Assembly (NCBI GenBank): GCA_951230915.1
Contig: OX579637.1
Span: forward strand, 15,624,001 to 15,688,000
From: Antitrichia curtipendula
Lineage: Eukaryota > Streptophyta > Bryopsida > Hypnales > Leucodontaceae
Length of the DNA: 64,000 bases
Direction: 5' to 3'
Position 1 is the stretch's first letter; each line of letters opens with the position of its first letter. Below the pieces are notes generated by a model, which saw nothing but the letters and a program-made list of their open reading frames with translations, did not search any database and was not told where the DNA came from. Shown here one piece after another: positions 11,056 to 24,828 of this stretch. A program made the position numbers and the translations under genes.

Positions 11056-14000
11056 TCTTTCAAAATGAAATTCTATGACATTTGATGTTTGACACCATTA
11101 ATGTACAGGTTGGACTTATTCTTCTATTCTTTTGAATGGACGTGCGATTGAATTGCAATTACATATCAAATTAATATTTGTGCGCATTTAAGTACTTGAG
11201 GATAACTATTTGCAACTTGTACGATTTGTGTGAAGTCTGTTTCAAAATGAAATTCTATGACATTTGATGTTTGACACCATTAATGTACAGGTTGGACTTA
11301 TTCTATATTCTTTTGAATGGACGTGCGAATCGATTGCAATTACATATCAGATTAATATTTGTGGGCATTTAGGTACTTGAGGGTAACTATTTGCAACATG
11401 TACGATTTGTCTGAAGTCTCTTTCAAAATGAAATTCTATGACATTTGATGTTTGACACCATTAATGTACAGGTTGGACTTATTCTATATTCTTTTGAATG
11501 GACGTGCGATTGGATTGCAATTACATATCAAATTAGTATTTGTGGGCATTTAAGTACTTGAGGGTAACTATTTGCAACTTGTACGATTTGTGTGAAGTCT
11601 CTTTCAAAATGAAATTCTATGACATTTGATGTTTGACACCATTAATGTACAGATTGGACCTTATTCCCTATTTTTTGGAATTGACGTGCGATTGGATTGC
11701 AATTACATATCAAATTAGTATTTGTGCGCATTTAAGTACTTGAGGGTAACTATTTGCAACATGTACGATTTGTCTGAAGTCTCTTTCAAAATGAAATTCT
11801 ATGACATTTGATGTTTGACACCATTAATGTACAGATTGGACTTATTCTATATTCTTTTGAATGGACGTGCGATTGGATTGCAATTACATATCAAATTAGT
11901 ATTTGTGGGCATTTAAGTACTTGAGGGTAACTATTTGCAACTTGTACGATTTGTGTGAAGTCTGTTTCAAAATGAAATTCTATGACATTTGATGTTTGAC
12001 ACCATTAATGTACAGGTTGGACTTATTCTATATTCTTTTGAATGGACGTGCGATTGGATTGCAATTACATATCAAATTAGTATTTGTGGGCATTTAAGTA
12101 CTTGAGGGTAACTATTTGCAACTTGTACGATTTGTATGAAGTCTCTTTCAAAATGAAATTCTATGACATTTGATGTTTGACACCATTAATGTACAGGTTG
12201 GACTTATTCTATATTCTTTTGAATGGACGTGCGAATGGATTGCAATTACATATCAGATTAATATTTGTGGGCATTTAGGTACTTGAGGGTAACTATTTGC
12301 AACATGTACGATTTGTATGAAGTCTCTTTCAAAATGAAATTCTATGACATTTGATGTTTGACACCATTAATGTACAGGTTGGACTTATTCTATATTCTTT
12401 TGAATGGACGTGCGATTGGATTGCAATTACATATCAAATTAGTATTTGTGGGCATTTAAGTACTTGAGGGTAACTATTTGCAACTTGTACGATTTGTGTG
12501 AAGTCTGTTTCAAAATGAAATTCTATGACATTTGATGTTTGACACCATTAATGTACAGATTGGACTTATTCTATATTCTTTTGAATGGACGTGCGATTGG
12601 ATTGCAATTACATATCAAATTAGTATTTGTGGGCATTTAAGTACTTGAGGGTAACTATTTGCAACTTGTACGATTTGTGTGAAGTCTCTTTCAAAATGAA
12701 ATTCTATGACATTTGATGTTTGACACCATTAATGTACAGATTGGACCTTATTCCCTATTTTTTGGAATTGACGTGCGATTGGATTGCAATTACATATCAA
12801 ATTAATATTTGTGCGCATTTAAGTACTTGAGGGTAACTATTTGCAACTTGTACGATTTGTATGAAGTCTCTTTCAAAATGAAATTCTATGACATTTGATG
12901 TTTGACACCATTAATGTACAGGTTGGACTTATTCTATATTCTTTTGAATGGACGTGCGATTGGATTGCAATTACATATCAAATTAGTATTTGTGGGCATT
13001 TAAGTACTTGAGGGTAACTATTTGCAGCTTGTACGATTTGTGTGAAGTCTCTTTCAAAATGAAATTCTATGACATTTGATGTTTGACACCATTAATGTAC
13101 AGGTTGGACTTATTCTATATTCTTTTGAATGGACGTGCGAATGGACTGCAATTACATATCAGATTAATATTTGTGGGCATTTAGGTACTTGAGGGTAACT
13201 ATTTGCAACATGTACGATTTGTATGAAGTCTCTTTCAAAATGAAATTCTATGACATTTGATGTTTGACACCATTAATGTACAGGTTGGACTTATTCTATA
13301 TTCTTTTGAATGGACGTGCGATTGGATTGCAATTACATATCAAATTAGTATTTGTGGGCATTTAAGTACTTGAGGGTAACTATTTGCAACTTGTACGATT
13401 TGTGTGAAGTTTCCTTCAAAATGAAATTCTATGACATTTGATGTTTGACACCATTAATGTACAGGTTGGACTTATTCTATATTCTTTTGAATGGACGTGC
13501 GATTGGATTGCAATTACATATCAAATTAGTATTTGTGGGCATTTAAGTACTTGAGGGTAACTATTTGCAACTTGTACGATTTGTGTGAAGTCTGTTTCAA
13601 AATGAAATTCTATGACATTTGATGTTTGACACCATTAATGTACAGGTTGGACTTATTCTATATTCTTTTGAATGGACGTGCGAATCGATTGCAATTACAT
13701 ATCAGATTAATAATTGTGGGCATTTAGGTACTTGAGGGTAACTATTTGCAACTTGTACGATTTGTGTGAAGTCTCTTTCAAAATGAAATTCTATGACATT
13801 TGATGTTTGACACCATTAATGTACAGATTGGACCTTATTCCCTATTTTTTGGAATTGACGTGCGATTGGATTGCAATTACATATCAAATTAGTATTTGTG
13901 CGCATTTAAGTACTTGAGGGTAACTATTTGCAACTTGTACGATTTGTGTGAAGTTTCCTTCAAAATGAAATTCTATGACATTTGATGTTTGACACCATTA

Positions 14001-15223
14001 ATGTACAGATTGGACTTATTCTATATTCTTTTGAATGGACGTGCGATTGGATTGCAATTACATATCAGATTAATATTTGTGGGCATTTAGGTACTTGAGG
14101 GTAACTATTTGCAACATGTACGATTTGTGTGAAGTTTCCTTCAAAATGAAATTCTATGACATTTGATGTTTGACACCATTAATGTACAGATTAGACCTTA
14201 TTCCCTATTCTTTTGAATGGACGTGCGATTGGATTGCAATTACATATCAAATTAGTATTTGTGGGCATTTAAGTACTTGAGGGTAACTATTTGCAACTTG
14301 TACGATTTGTGTGAAGTCTCTTTCAAAATGAAATTCTATGACATTTGATGTTTGACACCATTAATGTACAGGTTGGACTTATTCTATATTCTTTTGAATG
14401 GACGTGCGATTGGATTGCAATTACATATCAAATTAGTATTTGTGGGCATTTAAGTACTTGAGGGTAACTATTTGCAACTTGTACGATTTGTGTGAAGTCT
14501 GTTTCAAAATGAAATTCTATGACATTTGATGTTTGACACCATTAATGTACAGGTTGGACTTATTCTATATTCTTTTGAATGGACGTGCGATTGGATTGCA
14601 ATTACATATCAAATTAGTATTTGTGGGCATTTAAGTACTTGAGGGTAACTATTTGCAACTTGTACGATTTGTATGAAGTCTCTTTCAAAATGAAATTCTA
14701 TGACATTTGATGTTTGACACCATTAATGTACAGGTTGGACTTATTCTATATTCTTTTGAATGGACGTGCGAATGGATTGCAATTACATATCAGATTAATA
14801 TTTGTGGGCATTTAGGTACTTGAGGGTAACTATTTGCAACATGTACGATTTGTATGAAGTCTCTTTCAAAATGAAATTCTATGACATTTGATGTTTGACA
14901 CCATTAATGTACAGGTTGGACTTATTCTATATTCTTTTGAATGGACGTGCGATTGGATTGCAATTACATATCAAATTAGTATTTGTGGGCATTTAAGTAC
15001 TTGAGGGTAACTATTTGCAACTTGTACGATTTGTGTGAAGTCTCTTTCAAAATGAAATTCTATGACATTTGATGTTTGACACCATTAATGTACAGATTGG
15101 ACTTATTCTATATTCTTTTGAATGGACGTGCGATTGGATTGCAATTACATATCAAATTAGTATTTGTGGGCATTTAAGTACTTGAGGGTAACTATTTGCA
15201 ACTTGTACGATTTGTGTGAAGTC
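11056..15223 (+). repeat. Transition domain, 23 monomers
   Basis: It opens with a fourth ggataac Q copy and a cgaatcg R copy, the start of another HOR unit that is not completed. After that come mixed n, P and R units. The copy at 11600 joins a P left half to an aacatg/tgtctg end, so it looks recombinant. The first AluI-type cagctt copy of the window begins at 12869, followed by an R copy with ggactgc. The R copy with taattgtggg (about 13711) is unique. There is no non-satellite sequence. Confidence 0.8.
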
Positions 15224-18200
15224 TCTTTCAAAATGAAATTCTATGACATTTGATGTTTGACACCATTAATGTACAGATTGGACCTTATTCCCTATTTTTT
15301 GGAATTGACGTGCGATTGGATTGCAATTACATATCAAATTAATATTTGTGCGCATTTAAGTACTTGAGGGTAACTATTTGCAACTTGTACGATTTGTATG
15401 AAGTCTCTTTCAAAATGAAATTCTATGACATTTGATGTTTGACACCATTAATGTACAGATTGGACTTATTCTATATTCTTTTGAATGGACGTGCGATTGG
15501 ATTGCAATTACATATCAAATTAGTATTTGTGGGCATTTAAGTACTTGAGGGTAACTATTTGCAGCTTGTACGATTTGTGTGAAGTCTCTTTCAAAATGAA
15601 ATTCTATGACATTTGATGTTTGACACCATTAATGTACAGGTTGGACTTATTCTATATTCTTTTGAATGGACGTGCGAATGGACTGCAATTACATATCAGA
15701 TTAATATTTGTGGGCATTTAGGTACTTGAGGGTAACTATTTGCAACATGTACGATTTGTATGAAGTCTGTTTCAAAATGAAATTCTATGACATTTGATGT
15801 TTGACACCATTAATGTACAGATTAGACCTTATTCCCTATTCTTTTGAATGGACGTGCGATTGGATTGCAATTACATATCAAATTAGTATTTGTGGGCATT
15901 TAAGTACTTGAGGGTAACTATTTGCAACTTGTACGATTTGTGTGAAGTCTGTTTCAAAATGAAATTCTATGACATTTGATGTTTGACACCATTAATGTAC
16001 AGATTGGACTTATTCTATATTCTTTTGAATGGACGTGCGATTGGATTGCAATTACATATCAAATTAGTATTTGTGGGCATTTAAGTACTTGAGGGTAACT
16101 ATTTGCAACTTGTACGATTTGTGTGAAGTCTCTTTCAAAATGAAATTCTATGACATTTGATGTTTGACACCATTAATGTACAGATTGGACCTTATTCCCT
16201 ATTTTTTGGAATTGACGTGCGATTGGATTGCAATTACATATCAAATTAATATTTGTGCGCATTTAAGTACTTGAGGGTAACTATTTGCAACTTGTACGAT
16301 TTGTATGAAGTCTCTTTCAAAATGAAATTCTATGACATTTGATGTTTGACACCATTAATGTACAGGTTGGACTTATTCTATATTCTTTTGAATGGACGTG
16401 CGATTGGATTGCAATTACATATCAAATTAGTATTTGTGGGCATTTAAGTACTTGAGGGTAACTATTTGCAACATGTACGATTTGTATGAAGTCTCTTTCA
16501 AAATGAAATTCTATGACATTTGATGTTTGACACCATTAATGTACAGGTTGGACTTATTCTATATTCTTTTGAATGGACGTGCGATTGGATTGCAATTACA
16601 TATCAAATTAGTATTTGTGGGCATTTAAGTACTTGAGGGTAACTATTTGCAACTTGTACGATTTGTGTGAAGTCTCTTTCAAAATGAAATTCTATGACAT
16701 TTGATGTTTGACACCATTAATGTACAGATTGGACTTATTCTATATTCTTTTGAATGGACGTGCGATTGGATTGCAATTACATATCAAATTAGTATTTGTG
16801 GGCATTGAAGTACTTGAGGGTAACTATTTGCGACTTGTACGATTTGTGTGAAGTCTCTTTCAAAATGAAATTCTATGACATTTGATGTTTGACACCATTA
16901 ATGTACAGGTTGGACTTATTCTATATTCTTTTGAATGGACGTGCGAATGGATTGCAATTACATATCAGATTAATATTTGTGGGCATTTAGGTACTTGAGG
17001 GTAACTATTTGCAACTTGTACGATTTGTGTGAAGTCTCTTTCAAAATGAAATTCTATGACATTTGATGTTTGACACCATTAATGTACAGATTGGACCTTA
17101 TTCCCTATTTTTTGGAATTGACGTGCGATTGGATTGCAATTACATATCAAATTAGTATTTGTGCGCATTTAAGTACTTGAGGGTAACTATTTGCAACTTG
17201 TACGATTTGTGTGAAGTTTCCTTCAAAATGAAATTCTATGACATTTGATGTTTGACACCATTAATGTACAGATTGGACTTATTCTATATTCTTTTGAATG
17301 GACGTGCGATTGGATTGCAATTACATATCAGATTAATATTTGTGGGCATTTAGGTACTTGAGGGTAACTATTTGCAACATGTACGATTTGTGTGAAGTTT
17401 CCTTCAAAATGAAATTCTATGACATTTGATGTTTGACACCATTTATGTACAGATTAGACCTTATTCCCTATTCTTTTGAATGGACGTGCGATTGGATTGC
17501 AATTACATATCAAATTAGTATTTGTGGGCATTTAAGTACTTGAGGGTAACTATTTGCAACTTGTACGATTTGTGTGAAGTCTCTTTCAAAATGAAATTCT
17601 ATGACATTTGATGTTTGACACCATTAATGTACAGATTGGACTTATTCTATATTCTTTTGAATGGACGTGCGATTGGATTGCAATTACATATCAAATTAGT
17701 ATTTGTGGGCATTTAAGTACTTGAGGGTAACTATTTGCAACTTGTACGATTTGTGTGAAGTCTGTTTCAAAATGAAATTCTATGACATTTGATGTTTGAC
17801 ACCATTAATGTACAGGTTGGACTTATTCTATATTCTTTTGAATGGACGTGCGATTGGATTGCAATTATATATCAAATTAGTATTTGTGGGCATTTAAGTA
17901 CTTGAGGGTAACTATTTGCAACTTGTACGATTTGTGTGAAGTCTCTTTCAAAATGAAATTCTATGACATTTGATGTTTGACACCATTAATGTACAGATTG
18001 GACTTATTCTATATTCTTTTGAATGGACGTGCGATTGGATTGCAATTACATATCAAATTAGTATTTGTGGGCATTTAAGTACTTGAGGGTAACTATTTGC
18101 AACTTGTACGATTTGTATGAAGTCTCTTTCAAAATGAAATTCTATGACATTTGATGTTTGACACCATTAATGTACAGGTTGGACTTATTCTATATTCTTT

Positions 18201-18486
18201 TGAATGGACGTGCGAATGGATTGCAATTACATATCAGATTAATATTTGTGGGCATTTAGGTACTTGAGGGTAACTATTTGCAACATGTACGATTTGTATG
18301 AAGTCTCTTTCAAAATGAAATTCTATGACATTTGATGTTTGACACCATTAATGTACAGGTTGGACTTATTCTATATTCTTTTGAATGGACGTGCGATTGG
18401 ATTGCAATTACATATCAAATTAGTATTTGTGGGCATTTAAGTACTTGAGGGTAACTATTTGCAACTTGTACGATTTGTGTGAAGTC
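15224..18486 (+). repeat. Duplicated block A (18 monomers), partner 3,987 bp downstream
   Basis: This block matches 19211-22473 unit for unit. Shared rare markers are ggactgc (15680/19667), cattgaagtac with gcgactt (about 16804/20791) and ttagacc copies at 15768/19755 and 17400/21387. All sit exactly 3,987 bp (22 units plus five extra bases) apart. Differences I noticed are a ccatttatg at about 17442, a ttatatatc at about 17867, cgaatgg versus cgaatcg in one R copy, and a few lead or agattgg/aggttgg swaps. Confidence 0.88.
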
Positions 18487-19210
18487 TGTTTCAAAATGAA
18501 ATTCTATGACATTTGATGTTTGACACCATTAATGTACAGGTTGGACTTATTCTATATTCTTTTGAATGGACGTGCGAATGGATTGCAATTACATATCAGA
18601 TTAATATTTGTGGGCATTTAGGTACTTGAGGGTAACTATTTGCAACTTGTACGATTTGTATGAAGTCTCTTTCAAAATGAAATTCTATGACATTTGATGT
18701 TTGACACCATTAATGTACAGGTTGGACTTATTCTATATTCTTTTGAATGGACGTGCGATTGGATTGCAATTACATATCAAATTAGTATTTGTGGGCATTT
18801 AAGTACTTGAGGGTAACTATTTGCAACTTGTACGATTTGTGTGAAGTCTGTTTCAAAATGAAATTCTATGACATTTGATGTTTGACACCATTAATGTACA
18901 GATTGGACTTATTCTATATTCTTTTGAATGGACGTGCGATTGGATTGCAATTACATATCAAATTAGTATTTGTGGGCATTTAAGTACTTGAGGGTAACTA
19001 TTTGCAACTTGTACGATTTGTGTGAAGTCTGTTTCAAAATGAAATTCTATGACATTTGATGTTTGACACCATTAATGTACAGATTGGACTTATTCTATAT
19101 TCTTTTGAATGGACGTGCGATTGGATTGCAATTACATATCAAATTAGTATTTGTGGGCATTTAAGTACTTGAGGGTAACTATTTGCAACTTGTACGATTT
19201 GTGTGAAGTC
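18487..19210 (+). repeat. Four-monomer spacer between duplicated blocks
   Basis: Four 181-bp copies lie between the two 18-unit blocks: one R-like copy with aacttg and three n copies. Two adjacent G-lead agattgg units, starting at 18849 and 19030, look like a one-unit tandem duplication. No other content. Confidence 0.8.
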
Positions 19211-22200
19211 TCTTTCAAAATGAAATTCTATGACATTTGATGTTTGACACCATTAATGTACAGATTGGACCTTATTCCCTATTTTTTGGAATTGACGTGC
19301 GATTGGATTGCAATTACATATCAAATTAATATTTGTGCGCATTTAAGTACTTGAGGGTAACTATTTGCAACTTGTACGATTTGTATGAAGTCTCTTTCAA
19401 AATGAAATTCTATGACATTTGATGTTTGACACCATTAATGTACAGGTTGGACTTATTCTATATTCTTTTGAATGGACGTGCGATTGGATTGCAATTACAT
19501 ATCAAATTAGTATTTGTGGGCATTTAAGTACTTGAGGGTAACTATTTGCAGCTTGTACGATTTGTGTGAAGTCTCTTTCAAAATGAAATTCTATGACATT
19601 TGATGTTTGACACCATTAATGTACAGGTTGGACTTATTCTATATTCTTTTGAATGGACGTGCGAATGGACTGCAATTACATATCAGATTAATATTTGTGG
19701 GCATTTAGGTACTTGAGGGTAACTATTTGCAACATGTACGATTTGTATGAAGTCTCTTTCAAAATGAAATTCTATGACATTTGATGTTTGACACCATTAA
19801 TGTACAGATTAGACCTTATTCCCTAGTCTTTTGAATGGACGTGCGATTGGATTGCAATTACATATCAAATTAGTATTTGTGGGCATTTAAGTACTTGAGG
19901 GTAACTATTTGCAACTTGTACGATTTGTGTGAAGTCTGTTTCAAAATGAAATTCTATGACATTTGATGTTTGACACCATTAATGTACAGATTGGACTTAT
20001 TCTATATTCTTTTGAATGGACGTGCGATTGGATTGCAATTACATATCAAATTAGTATTTGTGGGCATTTAAGTACTTGAGGGTAACTATTTGCAACTTGT
20101 ACGATTTGTGTGAAGTCTCTTTCAAAATGAAATTCTATGACATTTGATGTTTGACACCATTAATGTACAGATTGGACCTTATTCCCTATTTTTTGGAATT
20201 GACGTGCGATTGGATTGCAATTACATATCAAATTAATATTTGTGCGCATTTAAGTACTTGAGGGTAACTATTTGCAACTTGTACGATTTGTATGAAGTCT
20301 CTTTCAAAATGAAATTCTATGACATTTGATGTTTGACACCATTAATGTACAGGTTGGACTTATTCTATATTCTTTTGAATGGACGTGCGATTGGATTGCA
20401 ATTACATATCAAATTAGTATTTGTGGGCATTTAAGTACTTGAGGGTAACTATTTGCAACATGTACGATTTGTATGAAGTCTCTTTCAAAATGAAATTCTA
20501 TGACATTTGATGTTTGACACCATTAATGTACAGGTTGGACTTATTCTATATTCTTTTGAATGGACGTGCGATTGGATTGCAATTACATATCAAATTAGTA
20601 TTTGTGGGCATTTAAGTACTTGAGGGTAACTATTTGCAACTTGTACGATTTGTGTGAAGTCTCTTTCAAAATGAAATTCTATGACATTTGATGTTTGACA
20701 CCATTAATGTACAGATTGGACTTATTCTATATTCTTTTGAATGGACGTGCGATTGGATTGCAATTACATATCAAATTAGTATTTGTGGGCATTGAAGTAC
20801 TTGAGGGTAACTATTTGCGACTTGTACGATTTGTGTGAAGTCTCTTTCAAAATGAAATTCTATGACATTTGATGTTTGACACCATTAATGTACAGGTTGG
20901 ACTTATTCTATATTCTTTTGAATGGACGTGCGAATCGATTGCAATTACATATCAGATTAATATTTGTGGGCATTTAGGTACTTGAGGGTAACTATTTGCA
21001 ACTTGTACGATTTGTGTGAAGTCTCTTTCAAAATGAAATTCTATGACATTTGATGTTTGACACCATTAATGTACAGATTGGACCTTATTCCCTATTTTTT
21101 GGAATTGACGTGCGATTGGATTGCAATTACATATCAAATTAGTATTTGTGCGCATTTAAGTACTTGAGGGTAACTATTTGCAACTTGTACGATTTGTGTG
21201 AAGTTTCCTTCAAAATGAAATTCTATGACATTTGATGTTTGACACCATTAATGTACAGATTGGACTTATTCTATATTCTTTTGAATGGACGTGCGATTGG
21301 ATTGCAATTACATATCAGATTAATATTTGTGGGCATTTAGGTACTTGAGGGTAACTATTTGCAACATGTACGATTTGTGTGAAGTTTCCTTCAAAATGAA
21401 ATTCTATGACATTTGATGTTTGACACCATTAATGTACAGATTAGACCTTATTCCCTATTCTTTTGAATGGACGTGCGATTGGATTGCAATTACATATCAA
21501 ATTAGTATTTGTGGGCATTTAAGTACTTGAGGGTAACTATTTGCAACTTGTACGATTTGTGTGAAGTCTCTTTCAAAATGAAATTCTATGACATTTGATG
21601 TTTGACACCATTAATGTACAGGTTGGACTTATTCTATATTCTTTTGAATGGACGTGCGATTGGATTGCAATTACATATCAAATTAGTATTTGTGGGCATT
21701 TAAGTACTTGAGGGTAACTATTTGCAACTTGTACGATTTGTGTGAAGTCTGTTTCAAAATGAAATTCTATGACATTTGATGTTTGACACCATTAATGTAC
21801 AGGTTGGACTTATTCTATATTCTTTTGAATGGACGTGCGATTGGATTGCAATTACATATCAAATTAGTATTTGTGGGCATTTAAGTACTTGAGGGTAACT
21901 ATTTGCAACTTGTACGATTTGTGTGAAGTCTGTTTCAAAATGAAATTCTATGACATTTGATGTTTGACACCATTAATGTACAGATTGGACTTATTCTATA
22001 TTCTTTTGAATGGACGTGCGATTGGATTGCAATTACATATCAAATTAGTATTTGTGGGCATTTAAGTACTTGAGGGTAACTATTTGCAACTTGTACGATT
22101 TGTATGAAGTCTCTTTCAAAATGAAATTCTATGACATTTGATGTTTGACACCATTAATGTACAGGTTGGACTTATTCTATATTCTTTTGAATGGACGTGC

Positions 22201-22473
22201 GAATGGATTGCAATTACATATCAGATTAATATTTGTGGGCATTTAGGTACTTGAGGGTAACTATTTGCAACATGTACGATTTGTATGAAGTCTCTTTCAA
22301 AATGAAATTCTATGACATTTGATGTTTGACACCATTAATGTACAGGTTGGACTTATTCTATATTCTTTTGAATGGACGTGCGATTGGATTGCAATTACAT
22401 ATCAAATTAGTATTTGTGGGCATTTAAGTACTTGAGGGTAACTATTTGCAACTTGTACGATTTGTGTGAAGTT
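19211..22473 (+). repeat. Duplicated block B (18 monomers)
   Basis: Downstream partner of 15224-18486 at a constant offset of 3,987 bp. It carries the same order of P, cagctt, ggactgc, ttagacc, P, n, n, cgactt, R, P, R and ttagacc units. A private change is ccctagtc for ccctattc at about 19825. The constant offset across all shared rare markers means there has been no net indel between the copies since duplication. Confidence 0.88.
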
Positions 22474-24828
22474 TGTTTCAAAATGAAATTCTATGACATT
22501 TGATGTTTGACACCATTAATGTACAGGTTGGACTTATTCTATATTCTTTTGAATGGACGTGCGATTGGATTGCAATTACATATCAAATTAGTATTTGTGG
22601 GCATTTAAGTACTTGAGGGTAACTATTTGCAACTTGTACGATTTGTGTGAAGTCTGTTTCAAAATGAAATTCTATGACATTTGATGTTTGACACCATTAA
22701 TGTACAGATTGGACCTTATTCCCTATTTTTTGGAATTGACGTGCGATTGGATTGCAATTACATATCAAATTAATATTTGTGCGCATTTAAGTACTTGAGG
22801 GTAACTATTTGCAACTTGTACGATTTGTATGAAGTCTCTTTCAAAATGAAATTCTATGACATTTGATGTTTGACACCATTAATGTACAGGTTGGACTTAT
22901 TCTATATTCTTTTGAATGGACGTGCGATTGGATTGCAATTACATATCAAATTAGTATTTGTGGGCATTTAAGTACTTGAGGGTAACTATTTGCAGCTTGT
23001 ACGATTTGTGTGAAGTCTCTTTCAAAATGAAATTCTATGACATTTGATGTTTGACACCATTAATGTACAGGTTGGACTTATTCTATATTCTTTTGAATGG
23101 ACGTGCGAATGGATTGCAATTACATATCAAATTAGTATTTGTGGGCATTTAAGTACTTGAGGGTAACTATTTGCAACTTGTACGATTTGTATGAAGTCTC
23201 TTTCAAAATGAAATTCTATGACATTTGATGTTTGACACCATTAATGTACAGGTTGGACTTATTCTATATTCTTTTGAATGGACGTGCGATTGGATTGCAA
23301 TTACATATCAAATTAGTATTTGTGGGCATTTAAGTACTTGAGGGTAACTATTTGCAACATGTACGATTTGTATGAAGTCTCTTTCAAAATGAAATTCTAT
23401 GACATTTGATGTTTGACACCATTAATGTACAGGTTGGACTTATTCTTCTATTCTTTGGAATCGACGTGCGATTGAATTGCAATTACATATCAAATTAATA
23501 TTTGTGCGCATTTAAGTACTTGAGGGTAACTATTTGCAACTTGTACGATTTGTGTGAAGTCTGTTTCAAAATGAAATTCTATGACATTTGATGTTTGACA
23601 CCATTAATGTACAGACTGGACTTATTCTATACTCTTTTGAATGGACGTGCGATTGGATTGCAATTACATATCAAATTAGTATTTGTGGGCATTTAAGTAC
23701 TTGAGGGTAACTATTTGCAACTTGTACGATTTGTGTGAAGTCTCTTTCAAAATGAAATTCTATGACATTTGATGTTTGACACCATTAATGTACAGATTGG
23801 ACTTATTCTATATTCTTTTGAATGGACGTGCGATTGGATTGCAATTACATATCAAATTAGTATTTGTGGGCATTTAAGTACTTGAGGGTAACTATTTGCA
23901 GCTTGTACGATTTGTGTGAAGTCTCTTTCAAAATGAAATTCTATGACATTTGATGTTTGACACCATTAATGTACAGGTTGGACTTATTCTATATTCTTTT
24001 GAATGGACGTGCGAATGGATTGCAATTACATATCAAATTAGTATTTGTGGGCATTTAAGTACTTGAGGGTAACTATTTGCAACTTGTACGATTTGTATGA
24101 AGTCTCTTTCAAAATGAAATTCTATGACATTTGATGTTTGACACCATTAATGTACAGGTTGGACTTATTCTATATTCTTTTGAATGGACGTGCGATTGGA
24201 TTGCAATTACATATCAAATTAGTATTTGTGGGCATTTAAGTACTTGAGGGTAACTATTTGCAACTTGTACGATTTGTATGAAGTCTCTTTCAAAATGAAA
24301 TTCTATGACATTTGATGTTTGACACCATTAATGTACAGGTTGGACTTATTCTATATTCTTTTGAATGGACGTGCGATTGGATTGCAATTACATATCAAAT
24401 TAGTATTTGTGGGCATTTAAGTACTTGAGGGTAACTATTTGCAACTTGTACGATTTGTGTGAAGTCTGTTTCAAAATGAAATTCTATGACATTTGATGTT
24501 TGACACCATTAATGTACAGGTTGGACTTATTCTATATTCTTTTGAATGGACGTGCGATTGGATTGCAATTACATATCAAATTAGTATTTGTGGGCATTTA
24601 AGTACTTGAGGGTAACTATTTGCAACTTGTACGATTTGTGTGAAGTCTCTTTCAAAATGAAATTCTATGACATTTGATGTTTGACACCATTAATGTACAG
24701 ATTGGACTTATTCTATATTCTTTTGAATGGACGTGCGATTGGATTGCAATTACATATCAAATTAGTATTTGTGGGCATTTAAGTACTTGAGGGTAACTAT
24801 TTGCAACTTGTACGATTTGTGTGAAGTC
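22474..24828 (+). repeat. Mixed domain, 13 monomers
   Basis: Mostly n copies, with one P (22655) and one Q of the aatcgacg form (23380). Single-copy oddities are a tttgtttc lead at 22474, and agactgg with atactctt in the copy at 23562. Two runs read cagctt copy then cgaatgg copy (from 22837 and from 23743), 906 bp or five units apart, so a five-unit duplication is likely. No gene or interruption. Confidence 0.8.
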
